A stretch of 64,000 nucleotides of DNA from the NCBI RefSeq assembly GCF_001655005.1, contig NZ_LXET01000013.1, forward strand, positions 168,471 through 232,470, in the 5' to 3' direction. The notes below the pieces were generated by a model, which was not told where the DNA came from, searched no databases, and worked only from the letters and a program-made list of their open reading frames with translations. Made by a program: the position numbers and the translations under genes. Every line of letters starts with the position of its first letter. The first letter of the stretch is position 1. This stretch comes from Hafnia paralvei ATCC 29927 (lineage in GTDB: Bacteria > Pseudomonadota > Gammaproteobacteria > Enterobacterales > Enterobacteriaceae). This document shows, piece by piece, positions 34,815-43,471 of this stretch.

Positions 34815-35855
34815 TTACAACGACTCTAGCTGCTGACTATATTGGCTCAAGTCGCCGATGTTGGCGTTCACCCATCCCGCATCGTAATAAGTCTCTAAAT
34901 AGCGTTCTCCGCTGTCGCACAGCAGGGTGACGATTGAGCCTTTTTCACCACGCTCTCGCATCTGACGTGCTAAATCGAGCGCGCCCCACATATTGGTGCC
35001 CGTTGAGGCGCCGACTTTACGACCGAGTACTTTTTGCAACCAGTGAATTGTTGCAATGCTGGCAGCATCGGGAACGCGCATCATGCTGTCGATAGCTTCT
35101 GGTATAAATGATGGCTCGGCGCGTGGGCGGCCGATGCCTTCAATTTTGCTGCCGCAGGTGCCGGTAATCGTACGGTCTTTTTGCAAATAACTATCCATAA
35201 ACACGGAGTTTTCCGGATCGACAACCATCAGATGGGTTGGATGCCCTTGGTAGCGGATATAGCGGCCCAAGGTTGCTGATGTGCCACCTGTGCCTGCACT
35301 CATCACAATATAGGTGGGAACAGGGTAAGGTTCGCGCTCCATCTGGCGGAAAATACTATCGGCAATATTATTATTACCCCGCCAGTCCGTTGCTCGTTCG
35401 GCATTGGTGAACTGATCCATGTAATGTCCGTTGAGCTCTTTGGCCAACTGTTCTGAAACGGCATAGATCTGGCTGGCGTGATCGACAAAATGACAGCGTC
35501 CACCGTAAAACTCGATCTGTTCGACTTTCTTACGTGCAGTGCACGAGGGCATAACGGCGATGAAAGGCAGATTCAACAGACGAGCAAAATAGGCTTCTGA
35601 GACCGCCGTACTGCCTGAGGACGCTTCGATGACCGTCGTGCCTTCTTTGATCCAGCCATTGCACAAGCCATATAAAAATAACGAACGAGCCAGACGATGT
35701 TTCAAGCTGCCGGTTGGATGAGTACTTTCGTCTTTGAGATACAGATAGATGCCTGGAAATGTCGGCAGATTCAAACGAATAAGATGTGTATCCGCGGAAC
35801 GTTGGAAATCAGCTTCTATCTCGCTAATAGCGTGCTTTACCCAAGTGTTGTTCAT
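34815..35855 (-). CDS. PLP-dependent cysteine synthase-family enzyme, probable cysteine-inducible L-cysteine desulfhydrase
   Basis: This 346-residue fold-type II PLP enzyme has the Schiff-base lysine motif STHPTGSLKHRLAR (about 44-57), the Ser/Gly substrate loop EASSGSTAVSEA and the PLP-phosphate loop SAGTGGTSATLGRY (about 191-204). It belongs to the cysteine synthase superfamily but to the Cds1-like branch rather than CysK or CysM. It is divergent from decR. As I recall, Pantoea ananatis has the same pair, a cysteine desulfhydrase (CcdA) next to a DecR-type regulator, giving cysteine-induced cysteine resistance. I infer that role here. E. coli lacks a gene at this place. Confidence 0.8.
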   Translation of the reverse strand: MNNTWVKHAISEIEADFQRSADTHLIRLNLPTFPGIYLYLKDESTHPTGSLKHRLARSLFLYGLCNGWIKEGTTVIEASSGSTAVSEAYFARLLNLPFIAVMPSCTARKKVEQIEFYGGRCHFVDHASQIYAVSEQLAKELNGHYMDQFTNAERATDWRGNNNIADSIFRQMEREPYPVPTYIVMSAGTGGTSATLGRYIRYQGHPTHLMVVDPENSVFMDSYLQKDRTITGTCGSKIEGIGRPRAEPSFIPEAIDSMMRVPDAASIATIHWLQKVLGRKVGASTGTNMWGALDLARQMRERGEKGSIVTLLCDSGERYLETYYDAGWVNANIGDLSQYSQQLESL

Positions 35856-35900
35856 GATATTGGCCTGTGTGAGTCGGTCAGAACTTATGCGTTAAGACTA

Positions 35901-35968
35901 TCTGCTTTTGCAGAAAAATAAGTTGCTATATAGACTTCATATTGGCCTAATAAGAGAAAATATTTCTC
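35901..35968. promoter_or_regulatory. two dyads in the decR / cysteine desulfhydrase intergenic region
   Basis: TCTGC-TTTT-GCAGA lies at 35901-35914, and GAGAAA-ATA-TTTCTC at 35954-35968. The second has the 15-bp size and A/T-rich centre of Lrp/AsnC-family sites and ends 12 bp before the decR ATG. They are candidate DecR operators for autoregulation and for activation of the divergent gene. Confidence 0.45.
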
Positions 35969-35980
35969 CAGAAGCGATAT

Positions 35981-36442
35981 ATGTTAGATAAAACAGATCG
36001 AAAACTACTGGCGTTACTGCAACGCGATTGCACCCAGTCGTTGCAGGTACTGGCTGATGCGGTCAACCTCACTTCGACACCTTGCTGGAAGCGCCTCAAA
36101 CGCTTAGAAGACGATGGTTACATCGTCGGGCGAGTCGCGTTGCTGGATAAAGATAAGCTTGGCTTGGGATTAACCGCCTTTGTGATGATTAAAACTCAGC
36201 ATCATAGCAGCGAGTGGTATCACCATTTTGTGCAGCAGGTTGAGCACATGCCTGAAATTCTGGCCTTTTATCGTATGGCGGGTGAATACGATTACCTGAT
36301 GCAGGTGCAAGTCGCTGATATGAAAAGCTATGATGCGTTTTATAAGCGATTAGTTAATGCGGTGAAAGGCTTGAGTGACGTGACCTCTAGCTTTGCGATG
36401 GAACAGATCAAAAGCACCACGATTTTGCCTGTCGGCGAATAA
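35981..36442 (+). CDS. decR: Lrp/AsnC-family cysteine-responsive activator DecR (YbaO)
   Basis: DecR senses L-cysteine and activates cysteine-degrading genes in E. coli. The 153 residues have an N-terminal AsnC-type helix-turn-helix (LDKTDRKLLALLQRD, then LADAVNLTSTPCWKRLKRLE) and a C-terminal RAM effector domain (about 65-150). Identity to E. coli DecR (152 aa) is plainly high (GEYDYLMQVQVADMKSYDAFYKRL region). Here its target is probably the divergent PLP enzyme next door. It is followed by an ERIC repeat. Confidence 0.95.
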   Translation: MLDKTDRKLLALLQRDCTQSLQVLADAVNLTSTPCWKRLKRLEDDGYIVGRVALLDKDKLGLGLTAFVMIKTQHHSSEWYHHFVQQVEHMPEILAFYRMAGEYDYLMQVQVADMKSYDAFYKRLVNAVKGLSDVTSSFAMEQIKSTTILPVGE

Positions 36443-36520
36443 AAACGGACAAATTGCCCATCAGGCGGTTACCTACGTTTCCTATCGGTGTTATCCTAGT
36501 GCTGTTTAAATATACAGCAT

Positions 36521-36647
36521 GTATGCCCTAAATAATTTGAGTTGCAGGAAGGCGGCAAGTTGTTGAGTCCCTAGCGGCATAGATAGTTCTATGACTAAGG
36601 TGAACAAACGCAGCCAACGCACATGCAACTTGGAGTGTTACGGGGAT
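36521..36647. repeat. ERIC element (enterobacterial repetitive intergenic consensus)
   Basis: About 127 bp match the ERIC/IRU layout. The left end reads ATAATTTGAGTTGCAGGAAGG and CGGCAAG, and the right end reads CGCAGCCAACGCAC then ATGCAACTTGGAG. The core has diverged from the usual AATCCCCAGGAGC...GACTGGGGTGAGC form, but keeps pairing through CATAG/CTATG. It lies between decR and mdlA, would be transcribed with one of them, and could form a long hairpin. Termini are judged by eye to within a few bases. Confidence 0.85.
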
Positions 36648-36684
36648 AAATCAGAGCCCGCAGCGGGTTATGGAATAAAACTAC

Positions 36685-38457
36685 GTGAGATTATTTGCCC
36701 AATTAGGCTGGTATTTTCGCCGTGAATGGCGGCGATATCTGGGAGCCGTACTTTTATTAGTCGTGATTGCTATTCTCCAACTGGTGCCGCCGCGCATCGT
36801 GGGGATTGTGATTGACGGCGTATCGAAACAGCATATGTCTGGAACCACCATTATGTTCTGGATCGCTATCTTATTGGCGATTGCGGTGGTGGTGTATTTA
36901 TTGCGCTACGTTTGGCGCGTGCTTTTATTCGGTGCTTCTTATCTGCTCGCCGTTGAGCTGCGTGAAAAATACTATCGTCAGTTGAGCAATCAGGCGCCGT
37001 CATTTTATCAGCGCCATCGTACCGGTGATTTGATTGCTCGAGCGACTAATGACGTTGACCGTGTCGTCTTTGCAGCTGGGGAAGGGGTATTGACGCTGGT
37101 GGACTCTCTGGTGATGGGGTTGGCGGTATTATTCGTCATGAGCACTCAGATTAGCTGGGAACTCACTCTCTTATCGCTTATTCCGATGCCAATCATGGCC
37201 ATCGTGATTAAACATCAGGGCGAGCAGCTTCACTCACGTTTTAAGTCTGCTCAGGCCGCTTTCTCGATGCTGAACGATCAGGCGCAGGAAAGTTTAACCA
37301 GTATTCGCATGATCAAATCTTTCGGGCTTGAAAACCACCAATCTAAGCGCTTTGCCAAGGTTGCTGCGGAAGCGGGATCGCGCAATATGCATGTGGCGAA
37401 AGTCGATGCGCGCTTTAACCCGATTATCTTCATCGCGATTGGCTGCGCTAACCTGTTGGCCATTGGCGGCGGCGGAGTGATGGTCATACATGGGCATCTA
37501 ACCTTAGGCCAATTGACCAGCTTTGTGATGTATCTCGGGCTGATGATTTGGCCAATGTTGGCGCTAGCTTGGATGTTTAACATCGTTGAGCGTGGAAGCG
37601 CTGCCTACAGCCGTATTCGCAGCATGCTATCGGAGCAGTCAACCGTGACTGATGGTGACAAAACGCTGCCAGAAGGCCGAGGTGAGCTGATCGTTAACGT
37701 TGAAAGCTTTGCTTACAGCGAAGACACTCATCCCGTGCTGCATAACGTGAACTTTAACCTCGCGCCTGGGCAGATGTTAGGCCTATGCGGGCCAACGGGC
37801 TCGGGGAAAAGTGCGCTGCTCTCGCTGATCCAGCGCCAGTTCGACCCCGATCGGGGAGAAATCAGTTTCCATGGTATTTCTTTACGTGAACTGCGTCTGG
37901 ATGAATGGCGTACCCGATTGGCGGTCGTCAGCCAGACGCCATTCCTGTTCTCTGATTCTGTGGCGATGAATATCGCTTTGGGTAAGCCGGATGCCACGCA
38001 GGAAGACATTGAGCGCGTCGCTAAGCTGGCTAGCGTGCATGAGGACATTCTGCGTTTACCAGAAGGATACCAAACCGAAGTCGGGGAGCGCGGGGTGATG
38101 CTCTCGGGGGGACAAAAACAGCGCATCTCTATTGCGCGTGCTCTGTTGCTTAATGCCGAGATCTTGATTCTGGATGATGCACTTTCAGCGGTTGATGGTC
38201 GGACGGAATATCAGATCCTACATAATTTGCGCGAGTGGGGGCAGAACCGAACCGTCATTATTAGCGCTCACCGCCTATCTGCACTCACTGAAGCGAGTGA
38301 AATTCTGGTCTTACAGCAAGGCGTGGTTGCTCAACGTGGTCAGCATACTGAACTCAGTCAGCAAAGCGGTTGGTATCGCGATATGCATCGCTTCCAACAA
38401 ATAGAAGCTCAGCTTGATGAGCCAGACACTCAGACTCAGGAGCCAGATAATGCGTAA
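36685..38457 (+). CDS. mdlA: ABC exporter half-transporter MdlA (SmdA)
   Basis: The 590-residue half-transporter has six membrane helices (about 15-300) followed by an ATPase domain. Walker A is GPTGSGKSALL (about 371-381), the signature is LSGGQKQR (about 473-480) and Walker B is ILILDDALSAVDG. The catalytic Glu after Walker B is replaced by Asp, as in the non-catalytic half of heterodimeric exporters. It pairs with MdlB, overlapping it by 8 bp. The substrate is unknown; E. coli MdlAB is called multidrug-like by similarity. The start is GTG with a poor ribosome site. Confidence 0.93.
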   Translation: MRLFAQLGWYFRREWRRYLGAVLLLVVIAILQLVPPRIVGIVIDGVSKQHMSGTTIMFWIAILLAIAVVVYLLRYVWRVLLFGASYLLAVELREKYYRQLSNQAPSFYQRHRTGDLIARATNDVDRVVFAAGEGVLTLVDSLVMGLAVLFVMSTQISWELTLLSLIPMPIMAIVIKHQGEQLHSRFKSAQAAFSMLNDQAQESLTSIRMIKSFGLENHQSKRFAKVAAEAGSRNMHVAKVDARFNPIIFIAIGCANLLAIGGGGVMVIHGHLTLGQLTSFVMYLGLMIWPMLALAWMFNIVERGSAAYSRIRSMLSEQSTVTDGDKTLPEGRGELIVNVESFAYSEDTHPVLHNVNFNLAPGQMLGLCGPTGSGKSALLSLIQRQFDPDRGEISFHGISLRELRLDEWRTRLAVVSQTPFLFSDSVAMNIALGKPDATQEDIERVAKLASVHEDILRLPEGYQTEVGERGVMLSGGQKQRISIARALLLNAEILILDDALSAVDGRTEYQILHNLREWGQNRTVIISAHRLSALTEASEILVLQQGVVAQRGQHTELSQQSGWYRDMHRFQQIEAQLDEPDTQTQEPDNA

Positions 38458-40228
38458 TATCAAACAGCTCTGGCCGACGCTGAAACGTCTACTGGCTTAC
38501 GGTGGTCCCTACAAAAAACCGTTGGCAATAGCCGTGGTCATGCTTTGGGTTGCGGCAGCGGCAGAGGTCTGTGGGCCAATCATTATCAGTTATTTCATCG
38601 ATAATGTGGTGGCCAAAGGCGATCTCAGACTGGGTTTAGTCGTTGGATTAGCGGTGTTATACCTGCTGCTTGAATTTACTGCAGCCGGTTTACAGTATGC
38701 GCAGGCATTGTTGTTCAATCGTGCCGCGGTGGGTGTAGTACAGCAACTGCGAACCGATGTGATGGATGCCGCGCTGCGTCAGCCTCTTTCTGCGTTTGAC
38801 AACCAGCCAGTAGGTCAGCTTATCTCCCGAGTAACCAATGACACCGAGGTTATCAAAGATCTCTATGTCACCGTAGTCGCGACCGTGTTAAAAAGCGCTG
38901 CGCTGATTGGCGCCATGCTGGTGGCAATGTTTACGCTAGATTGGCGAATGGCGCTGATTTCTATCTGCATCTTCCCAGCGGTATTTGTGGTGATGGCGGT
39001 GTATCAGCATTACAGCACGCCGGTCGTGCGTCGTGTGCGTAGCTATCTTGCGGATATCAATGACGGCTTCAACGAAGTCATTAACGGCATGGGCGTGATC
39101 CAGCAATTTCGTCAGCAGGCTCGATTTGGTGAAAAAATGGGGGCGGTTAGCCGTTCTCACTATCAAGCGCGTATGCAAACGCTTCGTTTGGAAGGCTTTT
39201 TACTGCGTCCATTGCTCAGCCTGTTTTCGGCCATGATCCTCTGCGGTCTGCTGATGATGTTTGGTTTTAGTGCTGAAGGTTCGATTGGCGTTGGGGTTCT
39301 TTACGCTTTTATCAATTATCTAAGCCGCCTGAATGAGCCTCTTATTGAGCTCACGAGCCAGCAATCTATGATGCAACAGGCCGTTGTGGCGGGTGAGCGT
39401 ATTTTTGAACTGATGGACGATGCACAGCAGAATTATGGTGGTGATATTCAGCCGCTGCAAAGCGGGCGTGTGGATATTAATAACGTAACATTTGCCTATC
39501 GCGAAGGCCGTCCTGTACTGCAAGATATCAATTTGCATATTGCTTCCCGCGGGTTCGTTGCGTTGGTAGGGCATACAGGCAGTGGTAAATCGACGCTCGC
39601 GAATTTGCTGATGGGATACTATCCGGTTAGTGGCGGAGAGATCTGTATCGACGGACGCCCAATCCCAACGCTGAGCCATCAGGTGTTACGCGAAGGCGTG
39701 GCTATGGTGCAGCAGGATCCGGTTGTTATGGCTGAATCGGTGATGAACAACGTGACTCTAGGACGAGATATCAGCGAAGCTCAGGTTTGGAAAGCGCTTG
39801 AGGATGTTCAGCTAGCACCTCTGGTCAGGACTTGGCCGAACGGTATCCAAACTCAGCTCGGTGAGCAAGGGAATAACCTATCGGTAGGGCAAAAGCAGCT
39901 GTTGGCGATGGCGCGGGTGCTGGTGCAAGCGCCGCAGATTTTGATTTTGGATGAAGCTACGGCCAACATTGATTCCGGCACTGAACAGGCAATTCAGAAG
40001 GCGTTGAATGTTATTCGCCAGCAAACAACGCTGATTGTGATTGCTCACCGGCTTTCTACCATTGTTGATGCAGATTCTATTTTGGTGTTGCATCGTGGCC
40101 ATGCCGTGGAACAAGGCTCGCATCATGAACTGTTAGCAACGCAGGGGCGTTATTATCAGATGCATCAGTTGCAGTTGGTGGGCGAAGCTTTAGCCGCGGG
40201 GCTGAGTCAGGAACCACCGACCATCTAA
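38450..40228 (+). CDS. mdlB: ABC exporter half-transporter MdlB (SmdB)
   Basis: The 592-residue partner of MdlA has six membrane helices then an ATPase domain. Walker A is GHTGSGKSTL, the signature is degenerate, LSVGQKQLL, and Walker B is complete with the catalytic Glu (ILILDEATANIDS). The ATG at 38450 has CAGGAG 7 bases upstream and overlaps the mdlA stop, so translation is coupled. An upstream in-frame ATG at 38414 lies inside mdlA and is rejected. E. coli MdlB has 593 residues. An intrinsic terminator follows. Confidence 0.95.
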   Translation: MRNIKQLWPTLKRLLAYGGPYKKPLAIAVVMLWVAAAAEVCGPIIISYFIDNVVAKGDLRLGLVVGLAVLYLLLEFTAAGLQYAQALLFNRAAVGVVQQLRTDVMDAALRQPLSAFDNQPVGQLISRVTNDTEVIKDLYVTVVATVLKSAALIGAMLVAMFTLDWRMALISICIFPAVFVVMAVYQHYSTPVVRRVRSYLADINDGFNEVINGMGVIQQFRQQARFGEKMGAVSRSHYQARMQTLRLEGFLLRPLLSLFSAMILCGLLMMFGFSAEGSIGVGVLYAFINYLSRLNEPLIELTSQQSMMQQAVVAGERIFELMDDAQQNYGGDIQPLQSGRVDINNVTFAYREGRPVLQDINLHIASRGFVALVGHTGSGKSTLANLLMGYYPVSGGEICIDGRPIPTLSHQVLREGVAMVQQDPVVMAESVMNNVTLGRDISEAQVWKALEDVQLAPLVRTWPNGIQTQLGEQGNNLSVGQKQLLAMARVLVQAPQILILDEATANIDSGTEQAIQKALNVIRQQTTLIVIAHRLSTIVDADSILVLHRGHAVEQGSHHELLATQGRYYQMHQLQLVGEALAAGLSQEPPTI

Positions 40229-40253
40229 TCCCTCTTTTTGAAATGCAGCATAG

Positions 40254-40289
40254 AGCCGATGATTATTCATAACATCGGCTTTTCTTTTT
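40254..40289 (+). terminator. intrinsic terminator after mdlAB
   Basis: AGCCGATG and CATCGGCT pair around an 11-base loop and are followed by TTTCTTTTTG. Confidence 0.85.
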
Positions 40290-40396
40290 GATTCCCCTGA
40301 TTATTACAATCTATCTTTGGGTCTTTGTGGTGCAGATAGTCACCGCGTGATGTAAAAATAGTTTGTGTAAAAAAAACGCACCGTCATTTTCCTAAC

Positions 40397-40477
40397 TGCA
40401 CACTATTGGTGCAGTTTTGCGAAACTCCTCACGTTTTATCTGCTGCCTGCTCTCTTTCTTTGCACCAAAACTAGTGT
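40397..40477 (+). promoter_or_regulatory. NtrC (NRI) enhancer-like sites upstream of glnK
   Basis: TGCACACTATTGGTGCA at 40397-40413 matches the NtrC palindrome TGCACC-N5-GGTGCA with one change. A weaker second site TGCACCAAAACTAGTGT lies at 40461-40477. Centres are 64 bp apart, about six helical turns, and both lie upstream of the sigma-54 promoter. Confidence 0.75.
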
Positions 40478-40506
40478 TTTCTCCCGCAAAACTGATTTCT
40501 ATAAAG

Positions 40507-40523
40507 TTGGCATAGGCTTTGCT
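40507..40523 (+). promoter_or_regulatory. sigma-54 promoter of glnK-amtB
   Basis: TTGGCATAGGCTTTGCT has GG and GC separated by 10 bases, the -24/-12 signature of sigma-54 promoters. The start point would be near 40535, about 40 bp before glnK. Confidence 0.85.
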
Positions 40524-40573
40524 CATATTAATTCGCTAACGAAATTATTCAGGATCATTTGAGGAGAGGCTGT

Positions 40574-40912
40574 ATGAAGCTGGTAACTGTGGTGATAAAG
40601 CCGTTCAAACTGGAAGACGTACGCGAAGCACTTTCCTCTGTCGGGATCCAAGGGCTGACGGTTACCGAAGTTAAGGGATTCGGGCGCCAGAAAGGGCATG
40701 CCGAGCTATACCGTGGGGCAGAGTACAACGTCAACTTTCTACCCAAGGTCAAAATTGATGTGGCTATTGCTGACGATCAACTTGATGAAGTTATCGATGT
40801 GATCAGCAAATCTGCCTATACCGGAAAAATTGGCGACGGAAAAATTTTTGTTGCTGAACTACAGCGCGTCATTCGTATTCGTACCGGCGAAACTGATGAA
40901 GCGGCACTGTAA
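40574..40912 (+). CDS. glnK: nitrogen regulatory PII protein GlnK
   Basis: GlnK is a trimeric PII protein that blocks AmtB when nitrogen is plentiful and binds ATP/ADP and 2-oxoglutarate. The 112 residues are MKLVTVVIKPFKLEDVREAL onward. The T-loop GAEYNVNFLPK carries the uridylylated Tyr51, and the C-terminal signature is TGKIGDGKIFV. The ATG at 40574 follows GAGGAGAGG; an ATG 15 bases upstream is rejected. It is co-transcribed with amtB 33 bp downstream under sigma-54/NtrC-type control. Confidence 0.97.
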   Translation: MKLVTVVIKPFKLEDVREALSSVGIQGLTVTEVKGFGRQKGHAELYRGAEYNVNFLPKVKIDVAIADDQLDEVIDVISKSAYTGKIGDGKIFVAELQRVIRIRTGETDEAAL

Positions 40913-40945
40913 TTAATAACTCACACAGATAGGGATGGATTAATA

Positions 40946-42235
40946 ATGAAAATACGCTTATCCACTTTGGGTCTGGGGAGTGCCTCATTACTACCCGGTG
41001 TCGCAATGGCTGCGGCTCCAGCCGTGGCAGATAAGGCCGATAACGCCTTTATGATGATTTGTACCGCATTGGTACTGTTTATGACCATCCCCGGCATTGG
41101 CCTGTTTTATGGCGGGCTACTGCGTTCTAAAAACGTGTTGTCGCTGATGACGCAGGTCATGGTCACTTTCGCCGCAATTTGCGTGCTGTGGGTTGTTTAT
41201 GGTTATTCATTGGCATTTGGTTCTGGTAACGCCATTTTTGGCAACTTTGATGAAGTGATGCTGAAAGGCATTGGCCTAACGGATTTAACCGGCTCGTTTT
41301 ACAAGATGATCCACGTTGCGTTCCAAGGCTCTTTTGCGTGTATTACCGTGGGTTTGATCGTGGGCTCCTTTGCAGAACGTATTCGTTTCTCTGCGGTGCT
41401 GATCTTTGCCGTGTTGTGGTTCACCTTCTCCTACATTCCGATGGCGCATATGGTTTGGGGCGGCGGCTATCTGGCAACTGATGGCGCGCTGGACTTCGCA
41501 GGCGGCACCGTAGTGCACATTAACGCGGCAATTGCAGGGCTGGTTGGCGCTTATCTTCTGGGTAAACGCGCCGGATTTGGTAAAGAAGCTTTTAAACCAC
41601 ATAACCTGCCGATGGTCTTCATGGGCACCGCGGTGCTGTACATTGGCTGGTTTGGGTTCAACGCAGGCTCAGCAAGCGCTGCCAATGAAATTGCTGCTCT
41701 GGCTTTCGTGAATACGGTTGTGGCCACTGCCGGAGCAATTTTGTCTTGGGTTTTGGTCGAATGGATGACGCGTGGTAAGCCTTCTCTGTTAGGCGCGTGT
41801 TCTGGCTGTATCGCTGGGCTGGTGGCAGTAACGCCTGCGGCAGGTACAGTCGGTGTGGGGGGCGCGTTATTACTGGGGCTGATTGCTGGTGTCGCTGGTT
41901 TGTGGGGCGTAGTCATGCTGAAACGCTGGTTGAAGGTCGATGATACCTGCGACGTGTTTGGCGTGCATGGGGTATGCGGTATCGTCGGATGCTTAGCCAC
42001 GGGGATTCTGACAGCAACCTCGCTCGGTGGAACGGGCTACGCGGAGGGCGTGACGATGGGGCACCAGTTCGGAGTACAGGCGCTCAGCGTGGCAATTTGT
42101 ATCGTCTGGTCCGGTGCGGCGGCGCTGATTGCTTTCAAGATTGCAGATGTTTGCGTTGGGCTACGTGTGCCAGAAGATCAAGAGCGTGAAGGTTTGGATG
42201 TAAATAGCCACGGTGAGAATGCTTACAACCAATAA
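40946..42235 (+). CDS. amtB: ammonium transporter AmtB
   Basis: AmtB is a trimeric inner-membrane ammonium channel. The 429 residues have a cleavable signal (about 1-22, ending GVAMA) and 11 membrane helices. The twin pore histidines lie in GGTVVHINAAIAGLVG (about 168) and GVHGVCGIVG (about 318). The aromatic gate is in the FQGSFACITVGL region. E. coli AmtB has 428 residues. It is transcribed with glnK, whose product plugs the channel through its T-loop. A terminator shared with convergent tesB follows. Confidence 0.97.
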   Translation: MKIRLSTLGLGSASLLPGVAMAAAPAVADKADNAFMMICTALVLFMTIPGIGLFYGGLLRSKNVLSLMTQVMVTFAAICVLWVVYGYSLAFGSGNAIFGNFDEVMLKGIGLTDLTGSFYKMIHVAFQGSFACITVGLIVGSFAERIRFSAVLIFAVLWFTFSYIPMAHMVWGGGYLATDGALDFAGGTVVHINAAIAGLVGAYLLGKRAGFGKEAFKPHNLPMVFMGTAVLYIGWFGFNAGSASAANEIAALAFVNTVVATAGAILSWVLVEWMTRGKPSLLGACSGCIAGLVAVTPAAGTVGVGGALLLGLIAGVAGLWGVVMLKRWLKVDDTCDVFGVHGVCGIVGCLATGILTATSLGGTGYAEGVTMGHQFGVQALSVAICIVWSGAAALIAFKIADVCVGLRVPEDQEREGLDVNSHGENAYNQ

Positions 42236-42255
42236 TACGTTTGTTTTATTGGAAG

Positions 42256-42285
42256 AAGGGCGCAGAAAATGAACTGCGCCCTTTT
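42256..42285 (+). terminator. intrinsic terminator between amtB and tesB
   Basis: AAGGGCGCAG and CTGCGCCCTT pair perfectly around AAAATGAA and are followed by TT. It may also serve tesB from the other side, though the U-tract there is poor. Confidence 0.8.
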
Positions 42286-42298
42286 ACGTTCTTACTTA

Positions 42299-43159
42299 TT
42301 ATGAACGCTGACGAATAACCCCTTCCTGCACTGTAGACGCAATCAACTCACCGGCACGGTTATAGAATTGCCCACGGACAAAGCCACGAGCTCCGGATGC
42401 TGAAGTACTTTCAACGGCGTACAACAACCAGTCATCTAGACGGAATGGACGATGGAACCACATTGAGTGGTCAATCGTGGCAACCTGCATACCGGGTTCT
42501 AAAAAACCTTTACCGTGCGGCTGTAACGCCGTGGGCAAGAAATTGAAATCAGATGCGTACCCAAGCAAATACTGATGAATACGAGGATCGTCCGGCATTT
42601 CCCCATTAGCCTTGAACCAGACGTTGCGGATAGGTTCTTCAACCGTACCCATTAAGGGATTATGGAAAGTGACAGGGCGCATCTCCAGCGGCTTTTCGCA
42701 GGTGAATTTTTCGCGTACGGATTCGGGAATTAAATGCGCCATGCTGTTGGCTATTTCTGATTCGGATTTTAACGACTCAGGAGCTGGAACCTCTGGCATC
42801 ACGTTCTGATGCTCAAAGCCTTCTTCGGCGGTTTGGAAAGAGGCTGTCATATAGAAAATAGGTTTGCCGTGTTGTACGGCTTTGACGCGGCGGGCGCTGA
42901 AGCTATTGCCGTCGCGAAGGTTTTCTACATCGTAAATAATGGGTTGGCTACTATCACCAGGACGTAGGAAATAGCTGTGGAAAGAGTGAATATTTCGTTC
43001 CAAAGGTACGGTTTGCTTTGCAGCATATAATGCTTGTCCGACGACCTGACCACCAAAAACCTGACGTAAGCCAAGATCTTCACTCTGCCCGCGATAGATC
43101 CCTTCTTCTATTTTTTCCAGATCTAACAGATCGAGTAAATTTTTTAATGCCTGACTCAT
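42299..43159 (-). CDS. tesB: acyl-CoA thioesterase II
   Basis: TesB is a double-hotdog thioesterase that hydrolyses medium- and long-chain acyl-CoA, including 3-hydroxyacyl-CoA. The 286 residues, as in E. coli, contain VFGGQVVGQALYAA, SFHSYFLRPGD and the second-domain motif ATIDHSMWFHRPFRLDDWLLY, with the catalytic Asp about residue 204. The C-terminal Gln is in TVQEGVIRQ. It converges on amtB and is divergent from ybaY across 312 bp. Confidence 0.97.
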   Translation of the reverse strand: MSQALKNLLDLLDLEKIEEGIYRGQSEDLGLRQVFGGQVVGQALYAAKQTVPLERNIHSFHSYFLRPGDSSQPIIYDVENLRDGNSFSARRVKAVQHGKPIFYMTASFQTAEEGFEHQNVMPEVPAPESLKSESEIANSMAHLIPESVREKFTCEKPLEMRPVTFHNPLMGTVEEPIRNVWFKANGEMPDDPRIHQYLLGYASDFNFLPTALQPHGKGFLEPGMQVATIDHSMWFHRPFRLDDWLLYAVESTSASGARGFVRGQFYNRAGELIASTVQEGVIRQRS

Positions 43160-43471
43160 GAATGAGATCCTAATTAATCCGTGTTGAAAACAGAGTGCGT
43201 AAGCAATGTGGGAGGGTAGCGCACATCGCTTGCGTAATTATGGCAGAAATTACCACAAAACCGTTTAACGTTTTCAGTCTTGTTTAGAGGGTTCAATTAT
43301 CTGAAATTGTTAATGTAAAGTAGATAAAACTGGAAAAGTCAGCCGTTTATGCCATGCTTATAAAGTATCGTAGCGTAACAAACTACTTTAGGTGACCTAT
43401 GTCGGCTGTGGTGAATCGCATTTTTATATTCCACATCCGGCAACAAAAATAAAAGGAAGGAGACCGAACTG
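43160..43471. other. tesB-ybaY divergent intergenic region
   Basis: No gene is seen here. The stretch is A/T-rich with TATAAA near 43360 as a possible -10 for ybaY. No operator or repeat was recognised. GGAAGGAG stands before the ybaY ATG. Confidence 0.5.
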
